Shown: positions 1-11,597 of the stretch, in pieces
Numbering within the stretch: position 1 is the first letter of the stretch
Layout of the letters: each line of letters begins with the position of its first letter
NCBI GenBank assembly: GCA_963693085.1
Contig: OY856409.1
Location: 665,475,591-665,539,590, forward strand
Length of the DNA stretch: 64,000 nt
Source: Alisma plantago-aquatica
Lineage: Eukaryota; Streptophyta; Magnoliopsida; Alismatales; Alismataceae
Direction of reading: 5' to 3'
Program-made: the position numbers and the translations under genes
The notes under the pieces: generated by a model
Seen by the model: only the letters and a program-made list of their open reading frames with translations
What the model was told of the DNA's origin: nothing
Database searches by the model: none

Positions 1-181
1 GGTCAATTGAGGGTCAAATCAGTTGAAGGTTGACCTATTTAACTCAATTGAAGTATGGTGATAGGTCCAATTGATGATTGGATACATGAACTCAATGATT
101 GAAGGAACCAACATTGGAAACCCTATTTTTAATTTGATTGGTTGAGACCATATTTGGTCCATGTGGTTTTGAGGAGGTTTG
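1..181 (+). repeat. LARD-2 5' LTR, segment 1
   Basis: Nearly identical to about 23723-23907 of the 3' LTR. It is cut at 181 by LARD-1, whose target duplication GTTTG is at 177-181. The LTR begins before the window, so roughly its first 2.4 kb cannot be seen here. Confidence 0.9.
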
Positions 182-3007
182 TGTGACAAAGTGGATTTTA
201 GAATTATAATGAAATAATTACTCTTTTGACCTCATTATATCCATTAATGGTCCTAAATTAATTTTCTTATCTACATAAGCAAAGTTGAAACTCAAATCCA
301 AGATATGGTGAACAATGTGAACTTTATGCACATTATAACACCTTATATTTGATTTATTCATCACTTTGTACAAATAAAGAAATTGACCCTTCAAAATTCA
401 TCTTCTTGTCCTCAAACTTTTTCTAAAGGTTCTCCACGTTTTTTTGAAGCTATGGTTCAAATTTGAGACCATTTGGACCTTCCTACGATTAGTTATGATT
501 TTTCTAAGATTCCAATGTTTTCTTAGCTTTTTAGCCCTTTTCCCTTCCTTTTACCCTCTCTTTTCCTTGTTGGGCCCGGCCCATTTCCTAGCTTGGGGTG
601 TCGCTGGTCAAGGAGGGTTGACCCAGCAGCCTTGGATCTTGATCCAACGGCGCTGGGGTCATCCCCTACCTTGCGCCTGATATGGCAAGGTCCACGGTGG
701 ACGAGCCACCATGGCCCCGACCCCGATCAACCAAATCAGTGGGTGTCGCCCCAATAGCTCGACCAAGTGAGTCTGCACCTCTTTCTCGAAGCTTCCGCGT
801 AGCTTGGTAGGGTGGAATCATTTCTTAGGGGTCAAGCAAGCAAGCCAACCCATGGGGTGCGCCGTCCCCTCTAGTATCCCTAACCCTAGCAGTAAAACAC
901 TATATAAACCCTTCCATTGACTTCAGCCCATCCCTACGAACAGAGCGGCACCTTATTTTCCCTCGCCATGCTCTCTCTCTCTCTCGCTCCCTTCTTCTCC
1001 GGTCATTGTGCCTCAGCGGCGCCGCCGCACAGCCCAGATCGGGCGTTCGTGCTCCTCGCGTCCTCCTCCTTTTTCTGGCCCCATCCAATTCGCGAGGCCG
1101 AGGCAAGCTCGGCCGGCACCTCGGCCGCCTCCCCTACCCTCTGCTTCTCTCAGACCCTCCCCACTCTGGCGAGCTCCTTCGCCTGCCTCTTTGGCTCGCG
1201 CGAGGCCTGAACGAGGAGGAGATGTCCCCAAACCGCTCGGTTCCAGAGGGACCAGGGACCCGGTAGACCACAAAATGAACCGGCTAAATAGAAGGATGAA
1301 CCAGCCAATCAAGGATTGAACTGGATCCTGGACCAGCGAGCCTTGTGGCGCAATTTGAGCCACCGAATCTTGATCCAACAGCCCTCGATTTTCACAAATA
1401 AGGTAAATATCTCCCCTCTTTTCAAAAATTCATATAAATGTCAAGATCTTGTTTTAATCATAAAAAATGCATATGAACTCCAAAAATTACAAATAAGTAG
1501 TCAATCTTGATCAGAAAAATCCAGTGAATCCATTAAAAATAGTTTTGAAGCCTGATTGTAAACGATGCTCACTGATAACCCTAGATCATACACTCTTGAT
1601 CATTTAATTTGTCATATGGCTCAATAATGACTTTTAATCCATGAAAACCCTATTTTTAGACTCTGATGATATTTTGTAACTTAGATCTGATCTTTTTGAA
1701 TCATCTACTCTTGAGAATGAATCATTACTCATCTAGATCTATTGTTTTGATTCAATCCTAATTATAATGGATACTGAGTAATCTTGACATGGATCTCAAA
1801 TTTTACAAACCCTTGATATATTTGACCCATCAACCTGATCTGGAATTCCAATGATGCTAAGTATCAGGATGATGATCTAGGAACTTGATGATGACTAGAA
1901 TAATGATCATAATATTAGAGTTAACATATATTATTCTAGAAACCTTAGAAAGTCTTTCACACTTGGAAATACTTGATATTTGAAATATTGTTGGACAGAT
2001 TGAAATATTGATTGATCATAAGTGGATGACCTAACCCTAAGGTTGACCTAGGAAAGGGTAACCCAAATCTCGAATATTACAACATGATATCCAAATATCT
2101 TGATCTTGACCCTTGATCCAAATATTGTGTTTTAGGATCTAACTCGAAGGATCAACCTATTACTCATGATCTATACTTGAAATCTCGGTGAAAGGTACAC
2201 TATTTATATAACTCCTCCTTGATTGTATTGTAGATACTTTTATGTATCTCTTGATCGTATGCTTGGCTAGTTACTTGGATGAGCTATTGTTCCCTATGAT
2301 TAGTCTTCTATTTTTCTATACTATATTTTGAAAAACATGAAAACATAAATTGCATGCCCATTATGACTGCCCATATATTGATAATGATGATGATATTGAT
2401 AATGTTGATAATGTGGATATTGAGTACAACAAACCCCCTCGTTTGGAAGTGGGACTTGTACATTGGCTTCCTATGTTCCTATGGTGAAAAGGGGCCTAGT
2501 GACCTTCCCCATCATGTTGGGGTAATAGAGTCATACAAAATATATAAGTATGCTTCTTAAATTATAGCATAATGGGAATTCGTAATAAAAGTTGATTTTC
2601 TTGAAAAACTTGTCGAATAAATGTTGGTTTTGCAAATTGCTTGTTATTTTTTTGAATATAAGTCCTGCCAAGCATACTATTTTGTTATAAATCGTTTTAC
2701 TTGATTTTGATAGCGTATCGTGCAATTGCATGATTGTGTCTTGATTTTCTTGATTTTAGGCATTACAAATGGAATATTAAAATAAGATCGCTTCCGCACT
2801 CATACACTCAGATGACAAGGATAAATCAGATATATCTCCATATTGGGTTAGTTTGTTCTTTAATTATCCAGTTTTTGAGTTATTTATTTCTTACTGTATA
2901 TGCCAGTGTGTTAGATCCTATCGGGCCACTCATGGACGAGCGCTTCAATCCTTTTTCTACTGTCTAGGCAGTAGGATTGGGATTGGGGTAAGAACAGTTC
3001 CGTGACA
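182..3007 (+). repeat. LARD-1 5' LTR
   Basis: Direct copy of 5192-7984. About 530-1280 is a GC-rich block with a CT-repeat run near 970-990, just downstream of a TATA-like box. It has 33 bp (about 1303-1335) missing from the other LTR, bounded by short ACCAG repeats that suggest slippage. Open frames in this block (for example around 917-1378) are not conserved as proteins and mostly start at non-ATG codons, so they are not called as genes. Confidence 0.92.
901..908 (+). promoter_or_regulatory. Putative TATA box of the LARD-1 5' LTR
   Basis: TATATAAA lies in the LTR upstream of a CT-rich, GC-rich leader, as expected of an LTR promoter. The matching site in the other LTR (about 5910-5917) reads TAAATAAA, which is weaker. 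Transcription start is not directly visible. Confidence 0.5.
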
Positions 3008-3009
3008 GT

Positions 3010-3021
3010 TGATATCAGAGC
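3010..3021 (+). other. LARD-1 primer binding site (tRNA-iMet type, one mismatch)
   Basis: TGATATCAGAGC follows the LTR by two bases. The usual plant initiator-Met site is TGGTATCAGAGC, so the third base differs. Confidence 0.75.
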
Positions 3022-5178
3022 TTACACACTCTCATATACTTTAAGTAAATAATTTCTCAAGTCTCTTACATCCAAGAAACCTAAAGTCCATAATGGTGAA
3101 AATTGAGGTGTCTAGGCTCGGGGTCCTGACATAATTTCTCCTATCCGTTTTCACGGTGGCTGAGATCCCCCACTCTACCTGGCCTCAATTGATCCAGAAC
3201 TGGACCTATAGGTTTTCTTGTGAAACCTTAGAGAGTCTTCTAGCATATCATCTCTTCTGTAAGGACAATCCTAAGCCACCCATGTAGATGAAGATTAGAT
3301 AGTCTTCTCATCTCCTCATGTGGTCCTTCCTTGTGACCCTATACCACATGATGACTCGATTATGGGTAACTTAAGAATAGGAATCACTAAATCTTGAAAG
3401 TTGATACCACGATCTGACCCTAGTTTGAAAACTCGATTTTGATCCATGGAACAAAGTACTCATGTATGACCCCTAATATCATGCAAACTCGATTTAACCA
3501 AAACTTGACTACCTGTTTGCAATGTTTGAGGTAAATATTAATAATTTTGTTTTGGTGAAATAAGAAGTAGTTGTACCTTATACCTTATTGTTAATAAGGT
3601 CCCTATTATCCCATGTTGCCCTTTTTTTTATTAAACCTCAAACATAGTTAAGCAAAAAAAATTTCCCTATTTGATGCCCATCCTAACTATGCCATCAAAT
3701 TGACTAATTTTAGGACTCACAAAATCATGATGTAAGACCATGATGCAAAAGGAATTTCTCTATTGACTATTGATGCCTTTTGCAATCTCGATTGTGATAT
3801 GATGATTATGGACCTAGATTTTGCACTATTATGCTCTAATTCTGCGAATGTCAAATTAAAATCCTCAATTTCCAACTTATATCACTACCTTGACCATGAA
3901 AGAAGAATGGCAAATCTTGACATTATTGACCTATTATCTTGAATTTTGATCTTATGACCTGGATATATACAATCTAGTCATGGATACTCTCCCTATTTGA
4001 ATAATCTCGATTGATAATGACTAATGTGGTAGTTGACTCATGACTCCCCTAACCTAGGTCACATCCCAATTTTGACTACCTCTAAATTTTCACCTTGTTG
4101 ATTATTTAGAGTATGGAAAGGTATACCCTTTCACCCGATTTAGACTGGTTGATCTAAGCCTAATAGGTTGAACCCATGGTTGATACTCGATCTTGAATAT
4201 TGATTTGATAATGATCTTGACATATGGCAATATTGACTATAGCTTGTGGTTTATTTCCAAGATAGACCTAGGTCTAGATCATTCATCAACCTTGGAAACA
4301 TGATAATGAAATTATGATATGTTGCTCAAATATTGAATAATGTTGCTCGAAATTGGATATAGATGAATGATACTCCCTAAGGTATAAATAGGAATATAAA
4401 CCCTAGCTTTGAAATATATATACATATGATCAAATTTCAGACCTATAACTTTTGATGCTTAAAATCTCGACTCTTGATATTGATTAATGGACTTGTGACT
4501 CATGATTATCAGATATCAATAATGATACAAATCCTATGTTCACATTATTCGGACCTACAAATCATACTAGATATATGACTAATGACTTCAAAATCCCAAA
4601 ATTTGAAAATTTTGAAATGATGACCAAGTTGACACTCTTGATTTATGAATTAGGGTTTAGCTCTCACTAGGACTAGGGTGGGACCTTCCCATTGATTTTG
4701 AGCTCGAAATAGTGGTATCAAAAGTATGATGTTGTCTTGAAATGTTGAAATATGAAATCTCAAATCATGGATGTATAACCCCACCTAGGCCAACGTAGAA
4801 GCTAAGACCCTCAGAGTTTGGGATTGAAAGTCACCTTGTAGACTTGATCCAAGGACTCTTTTTGTTTGACCTAAAAGATAATATGTCCAAATTTGTGAAC
4901 AATAGGATGCTTTCCATATTTGTGACTCATATAATGACGTTGGACAATCTATGTGCTGATGTTGATACTCAATTGCTCAATAATGAAATAATGTTAGTAC
5001 CAAGTTGATTATGATATGGAACATTGAATCTCAATTGTGATTTTTTGGGACTAATTAAAGTTTGAGGACATGATTTTGATTTTATACTTGATGATACCCC
5101 AGTATTTGAGGAAATGACTTAGGTTGAATAATATCAATTTTTGAGGATATTTTTGAATTTTGGGGACAAAATTCTTTT

Positions 5179-5191
5179 AAGGAGGGAAGGA
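5179..5191 (+). other. LARD-1 polypurine tract
   Basis: AAGGAGGGAAGGA directly abuts the 3' LTR start TGTGACAAAG, the expected place for plus-strand priming. Confidence 0.8.
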
Positions 5192-7984
5192 TGTGACAAA
5201 GTGGATTTTATAATTATAATGAAATAATTACTCTTTTGACTTCATTATATCCATTAATGGTCCTAAAGTAATTTTCTTATCTACATAAGCAAAGTTGAAA
5301 CTCAAATCCAAGATATGGTGAACAATGTGAACTTTATGCACATTATAACACCTTATATTTGATTTATTCATCACTTTGTACAAATAAAGCAATTGACCCT
5401 TCAAAATTATCTTCTTGTCCTAAAACTTTTTCTAAAGGTTCTCCACGTTTTTGTGAAGCTATGGTCCAAATTTGAGACCATTTGGACCTTCCTACGATTG
5501 GTTATGATTTTTCTAAGATTCCAACATTTTCTTAGCTTTTTAGCCCTTTTCCCTTCCTTTTTCCCTCTCTTTTCCTTGTTGGGCCCGGCCCATTTCCTGG
5601 CTTGGGGTGTCGCTGGTCAAGGAGGGTTGACCCAGCAGCCTTGGATCTTGATCCAACGGCGCTGGGGTCATCCCCTACCTTGCGCCTGATATGGCACGGT
5701 CCACGGTGGACGAGCCACCATGGCCCCGACCCCGATCAACCAAATCAGTGGGTGTCGCCCCAATAGCTCGACCAAGTGAGTCTGCACCTCTTTCTCGAAG
5801 CATCCGCATAGCTTGATAGGGTGGAATCGTTGCTTAGGGGTCAAGCAAGCAAGCCAACCCATGGGGTGCGCCGCCCCCTCTAGTAGCCCTAACCCTAGCA
5901 GTAAAACACTAAATAAACCCTTCCATTGACTTCGGCCCGTCCCTACGAACAGAGCGGCACCTTCTTTTCCCTCACCGTGCTCTCTCTCTCTCTCGCTCCC
6001 TTCTTCTCCGGTCACTGTGCCTCAGCGGCGCTGCCGCACAGCCCAGATTGGGCGTCCGTGCTCCTCGCGTCCTCTTCCTTTTTCTGGCCCCATCCAATTC
6101 GTGGGGCCGAGGCAAGCTCGGCTGGCACCTCAACCTCCTCCCCTACCCTCTGCTTCTCTCAGACCCTCCCCGCTCTGGCGAGCTCCTCTGCCTGCCTTTG
6201 TGGCTCGGGCGAGGCCTGAACGAGGAGGAGATGTCCCCAAACCGCTCGGTTCCAGAGGGACCAGGGACCCGGTAGACCACAAAATGAACCGGCTAAATAG
6301 AAGGATGAACCAGCGAGCCTTATCGCGCAATCTGAGCCACCGAATCTTGATCCAACAGCCCTCAATTTTCACAAATAAGGTAAATATCTCCCCTCTATTA
6401 AAAAATTGATATAAATGTCAAGATCTTGTTTTAATCATAGAAAATGCATATGAACTCCAAAAATTACAAATAAGTAGTCAATCTTGATCAGAAAAATCCA
6501 CTGAATCGATTAAAAATAGTTTTGAAGCTTGATTGTAAACGATGCTCACTGATAACCCTAGATCATACACTCTTGATCATTTAATTTGTCATATGGCTCA
6601 ATAATGACTTTTAATCCTTGAAAACCCTATTTTTGGACTCTGATGATATTTTGTAACCTAGATCCGATCTTTTTGAATCATCTACCCTTGAGAATGAATC
6701 ATTAGTCATCTAGATCTATTGTTTTGATTCAATCTTAATTATAATGGATACTGAGTAATCTTGACATGGATCTCAAATCTTACAAACCCTTGATATATTT
6801 GACCCATCAACCTGATCTGGAATTCCAATGATGCTAAGTATCAGGATGATGATCTAGGAATTTGATGATGACTAGAATAATGATAATAATATTAGAGTTA
6901 ACATATATGATTCTAGAAACCTTAGAAAGTCTTTCACACTTGGAAATACTTGATATTTGAAATAATGATGGACAGATTGAAATATTGATTGATCATAAGT
7001 GGATGACCTAACCCTAAGGTTGACCTAGGAAAGGGTAACCCTAATCTCGAATATTACAACATGATATCCAAATATCTTGATCTTGACCCTTGATCCAAAT
7101 ATTGTGTTTTAGGATCTAACTCGAAGGATCAACCTATTACTCATGATATATACTCGAAATCTCGGTGAAAGGTACGCTATTTATATAACTCCTCCTTGAT
7201 TGTATTGTAGATACTTTTATGTATCTCTTGATCGTATGCTTGGCTAGTTACTTGGATGAGCTATTGTTCCCTATGATTAGTCTTCTATTTTTCTATACTA
7301 TATTTTGAAAAACATGAAAACATAAATTGCATGGCCATTATGACTGCCCGGATATTGATAATGATGATGATATTGATAATGTTGATAATGTGGATATTGA
7401 GTACAACAAACCCCCTCATTTGGAAGTGGGACTTGTACATTGGCTTCCTATGTTCCTATGGTGAAAAGGGGCCTAGTGACCTTCCCCATCGCGTTGGGGT
7501 AATAGAGTCATACAAAATATATAAGCATGCTTCTTGAATTACAGCATAATGGGAATTCATAATAAAAGTTGATTTTCTTGAAAAACTTGTCGAATAAATG
7601 TTGGTTTTGCAAATTGCTTGTTATTTTTTTGAATATAAGTCCTGCCAAGCATACTATTTTGTTATAAATCATTTTACTTGATTTTGATAGCGTACCGTGC
7701 AATTGCATGATTGTGTCTTGATTTTCTTGATTTTAGGCATTACAAATGGAATATTAAAATAAGATCCCTTCCGCACTCATACACTCAGATGACAAGGATA
7801 AATCAGATATATCTCCATATTGGGTTAGTTTGTTCTTTAATTATCCAGTTTTTGAGTTATTTATTTCTTATTGTATATGCCAGTGTGTTAGATCCTATCG
7901 GGCCACTCAGGGACGGGCGCTTCAATCCTTTTTCTACTGTCTAGGCAGTAGAATTGGGATTGGGGTAAGAACGGTTCCGTGACA
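5192..7984 (+). repeat. LARD-1 3' LTR
   Basis: Direct copy of 182-3007 with scattered substitutions and the 33-bp deletion near 6305. It ends CCGTGACA and is followed by the target duplication GTTTG (7985-7989). Confidence 0.92.
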
Positions 7985-7989
7985 GTTTG

Positions 7990-9150
7990 GACAAAATGGT
8001 CTCAAGACCGTTTGAGTCCAAATGGTCTCAAGACCATTTGGGACCAAACGATCTCAAACTGTTTGGTGACCCAAAGTGCAAACGGTTTCGAAATCTATTT
8101 TGTTCAATTGGTTTCAAGTACAACTTGTTCAAATGGTTTTCAACCAATTGATGTATGAGAACCAAGATCATTGAGGGTCTAAGTAAATTAGCTTTGTGAA
8201 GATCAACATGGTTAATCCATTTGAATACTTCATGTAATTGAAGGTCCAATATGGTGAACCTATTTAGATATTTAAATGCATTTGAAGATTACAATGGTTA
8301 ACCCAATAGATCACTTTGTTGAAATGAAAGTTTAATTGGTCAATCCTTTTGAATTCTTTATATAATTGATGGTTTAATTGATTAGACCATTTGGACATCT
8401 AATATGATCAAAGGTCAATCAGCTATGTTATTATTAAAGATGTAGTCCCATAATGATTGTGAAGGTTAACCCTAGCTATGTGTACTCAAGTAAAGAGTTG
8501 ACCTAGATTGATCTTGGTGTAGTTAACATCCTAAAGAGGATAAGAGAGGGAATAAGAGAGATGAATGCTTATATAATTAAGCCCTAGTTCTCTCATTATG
8601 AGTAAACTATGTGATAAGGGTTGATCTATAATATTGAGATCATGAAACCCTAATCAATGAGCCTTAACCCTAATTACAGAAATGCTATGTGTGAAACCCT
8701 AATTAGAGTAAAGCTATGTGTGAAACCCTAATTAGAGTAAAGCTATGTGTGAAACCCTAATTAAACTAAAGCTATGTGTGAAACCCTAATTTAGAACAAA
8801 ACTGAGTGTCTTTGTAAATCCAGGGTGATGATGTAACCCTAACTTAGTGTAACAATGAAGGAAACTCTAATTTGGGTATGATAAAAGAGAAACCCCACCT
8901 GGATGTGAATGGTAAACCCTAATCCCTAAATTGGGATAAAGATACATGAAACCCTAATATAGGGTAGTGCCACTAATCCTATGTGAAGACCTAGCACTGG
9001 GTAATGTGTTGTGAAATCCTAATTTCACATAATACTAGGTGAAACCCTGATATAAAAGGATGATTATATAAAACTCTATTGAAGAGTAATACTATGTGAA
9101 ATCCACCAATATATGGAATATGCTATGTGAATACTCAAACTATAAGTATG
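7990..9150 (+). repeat. LARD-2 5' LTR, segment 2
   Basis: Homologous to about 23908-25012 of the 3' LTR. It starts with GGTCTCAAGACC palindromes, one more unit than the 3' LTR has. About 8640-8960 holds irregular repeats of GCTATGTGTGAAACCCTAAT. The SIRE-like element cuts it after the duplication GTATG (9146-9150). Confidence 0.9.
8680..8800 (+). repeat. Short tandem repeats with GCTATGTGTGAAACCCTAAT core
   Basis: About four units of roughly 29 bp; the 3' LTR has about three at 24570-24655. The CCCTAA element recalls plant telomere repeat, but the spacing is too long for a telomeric array. Confidence 0.8.
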
Positions 9151-10556
9151 TGAAAACCTCTAGAGGGGGGGTGAATAGAGTTTTATGATAATTTAAAACA
9201 ATTTAAACTCAAACAGCCAAAGTAAAAGATAAGAAGAGAGACACAGGTGTTTAGAGTGGTTCCACCTTAGCAAATACTAAGGAGTCAGTCCACTACCCGG
9301 TTGCTTACCCAACCGGGATTTTGAAAGTATTGAATTTTATTACCTTTTAAGGATGTTACATAAAATTACAACACTCTCTAAACACCCTTTGGACAGCCTT
9401 CACCTAGAAGTAATCTTGCCAACCTTGAAGCAGCCTTCCTTGGAGTAACTTCAAGCTCCCCCTTGAAGTAGCCTCCCTCCCGAAGTAGCTTCCCGTCAAG
9501 ATAGCCTTCTGAAGTAGTCCAAAGTCCTCCTCTTCACACGAAGAGCTTCACCCTCTTCCTATATGCAGCCTCCTCCCTGGAGTAGCAACGAAGAGTACAA
9601 ATATTACAAGGAACAAGAAAGAAAATAGGAAAGTACAACTTATCCTTTTAAGCTCAAGGCTTGAATTTCCTATATCAAGCGTATGGATTTTCCTAGCCAA
9701 GGTAATAGACTTGTGGATGCTAGGGTTAGGAAAATCTAGCCTATAGGACGAGCTTGAGCTAGATGGAATATGGCCAAGTGATCACAGTGCTCAATTGCTT
9801 GTAAAAGATTGCTCAAGAGTGCTTAGAAAGAATTCTCAAGTGTAGCAAAGTGAATTCTAGTGTCCTATAGCTTGTCCTATTTATAGGGATAGCCTAAGTA
9901 TGCTTAAGGACCTTCTAGATAGTTTCTAGGGGGTTCCAAGTGCTCAATTAGCCGTTAGGAATAGATTGGTCGTTTTTACAACGGCTAATTGCTTTAACTC
10001 TGCAGATTCTGTCAGAGACCGTCTCGGTCGACAGATGGTCGACCGAGACACCTACTCGGTCGAGCTTTTCTCGACCGACAGGCTCTCTGAGTGCAACGTT
10101 CACTTCCAACTGCCAACTAACTCATTTTCTAAGTCTAACGGCTACTTTAGGTCAATCTCGGTCGAGAAGGTTGTCGACCGAGAGTGTCTCGGTCGAGGAG
10201 TGTGTCGACCGAGATTGACTCTGTTTCAATCTATCAATTAAGATACTAAGTGTGTGCATGAGTGTACATAATGTGATCCTATTGGAAGGGATGACTTGTC
10301 TAACTATGGTGTGTAGCTAGGGAAGATCCAATGCTTGATTTACATGCAATCTAGGTACTTGTACATTATATAACTGTACAAGTTTTTACAATAGTGATTA
10401 CATTGCATGAAAATAAAACTATAAACTTATGATCTCCCTAGTTGCTTCGTCATCCACCATAATCCTGCACACTCAAGTAGCTCGTTAGATAAATAAGAAT
10501 GAAATGTTTGTCATAATCAAAACAAAGGGATTTTATAGATGTCCATTTAGCCAACA
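9151..10556 (-). repeat. SIRE-like element, 3' LTR
   Basis: Copy of 15099-16504, same length. On the + strand it starts TGAAAACCTC and ends CCAACA. About 10018-10215 is dense in TCGGTCGA/TCGACCGA inverted motifs. The two visible differences between the LTRs are at about 9667 and 10126. Confidence 0.93.
10018..10215. repeat. TCGGTCGA/TCGACCGA palindrome cluster in LTR
   Basis: Repeated short inverted motifs such as TCTCGGTCGAC followed by GTCGACCGAGA, at least four pairs in about 200 bp. The same cluster is in the other LTR at 15966-16163, and related clusters lie inside the element at 11308-11365 and 13135-13410. No protein-coding explanation is visible. Confidence 0.85.
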
Positions 10557-10570
10557 ATCTCCCCCTTTTT
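10557..10570 (-). other. SIRE-like element polypurine tract
   Basis: On the minus strand this reads AAAAAGGGGGAGAT and abuts the LTR start TGTTGGC. The form is typical of SIRE/Maximus copia elements. Confidence 0.88.
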
Positions 10571-11597
10571 GAAGATGACAAACATTTCCTAAAATATGAA
10601 ATAAGGAAATATAAAACATATAAATGCCATACCTTTAGATTGCCGTTTGGAACTTTTCCTCTTATTTATAAAATGTGTGCTTAGTATCCCCAGTGAATTA
10701 AGGAACATGAAATCTAGTTCATTTGGGAATATAGCAACTTTCAATGTAAGCCAAGAGTATATTTATGAAACTCATTGATTGAGTTTGTCATAAGTATTAT
10801 AGTTTTATATATCTCTCCCCCTTTGTCATCTCAAAAAGATAACCATTTTATTTAAAAACTCCCTCTTCATTAGATATCCCATCAAAAATGAACGAAAAAG
10901 ATGTCCATTGAATAGCCAAAATGTAAGGCAATAGCTAAGATGCAACAATTTGCAAATTACCAATTGAAACGTTCATATCAATATTGATACAAACCATAAA
11001 AGCATAAGTAGTCGTTTTTAAGAGCCGCAGATATCAAAGAAAACATCCTCCTTAAATTTGTATTTTGCACCCCCTTAAATGGATATTCCTTTAAGAATAT
11101 TGATTTTATGCTTGTCTAATTTAGCCACAATATCTCTCAATCATACAAATCTTGTTTAACAATACTAAGGTCATAGCCCTTTTCAAAATAATGTTTGCAC
11201 ATTATTTGGAAAAATTTGTAATCATTCAGATTTGTGTTTATTGTTTATATAAAAGATTTTACAAAGATATATGCAATTATTATGTCAGTCTGAAAACAGG
11301 AACCAGGTCGGTCGACCATTGTTCGACCGACAGTGTGTATCGGTCGACTATTGTCTCGACCGAGAAAGGTTCTGGAGAACAGAATTTTCTGCATTGGTTG
11401 ATTTAATTATAGTAGTAATATTTTTCCTTTGAATTGTTATTACTTCCTTATTTGTTATGCTCTACAATAATGAACCAATGATCCATATTTTGAAGTATGC
11501 CAAAATAAATAATCATGTGAAAAGAGTAGCAATTTTCATTCAATAACATGAAGAAGATTACAATCATATGGAATACAACTATTACAACACCAACGCT
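10571..11597 (-). other. SIRE-like element, 3' untranslated interior
   Basis: AT-rich, no open frame that I can support. It holds one small TCGGTCGA/TCGACCGA cluster at about 11308-11365. Confidence 0.75.

Larger units (their letters stand above)
3008..5191 (+). other. LARD-1 interior, non-coding
   Basis: AT-rich sequence with no open frame of note and no recognisable gag, protease, RT or integrase motif. It starts with the PBS-like site and ends with the polypurine tract. It resembles eroded or unrelated filler DNA, as in LARD-type elements. Confidence 0.8.
182..7984 (+). mobile_element. LARD-1: LTR retrotransposon without coding capacity, inserted in the LARD-2 5' LTR
   Basis: Two direct repeats of 2826 and 2793 bp (182-3007 and 5192-7984) flank a 2184-bp interior. 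Both start TGTGACAAAG and end CCGTGACA. A 5-bp duplication GTTTG lies on both sides (177-181 and 7985-7989), and the uninterrupted LARD-2 3' LTR shows the empty site at 23903-23907. A degenerate PBS (TGATATCAGAGC) and purine tract (AAGGAGGGAAGGA) give + orientation. The box upstream of the tract (TTTTGGGGACAAAATTCTTT) resembles Tekay-type gypsy 3' ends, so I infer a Ty3/gypsy origin. No gag or pol similarity is visible, so any movement would need proteins from another element. Sampled LTR divergence is about 2-3% by eye. Confidence 0.92.

Noticed and set aside
444..1510. Several overlapping open frames on both strands
   Set aside because: They lie in a GC-rich LTR block, overlap in several frames, mostly lack ATG, and recur at 5393-6409 only because the LTR is duplicated. 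No domain is visible.
8641..8960. Interstitial telomere repeats (CCCTAA)
   Set aside because: CCCTAA occurs singly, within units of about 27-29 bp, not in perfect 7-bp series.
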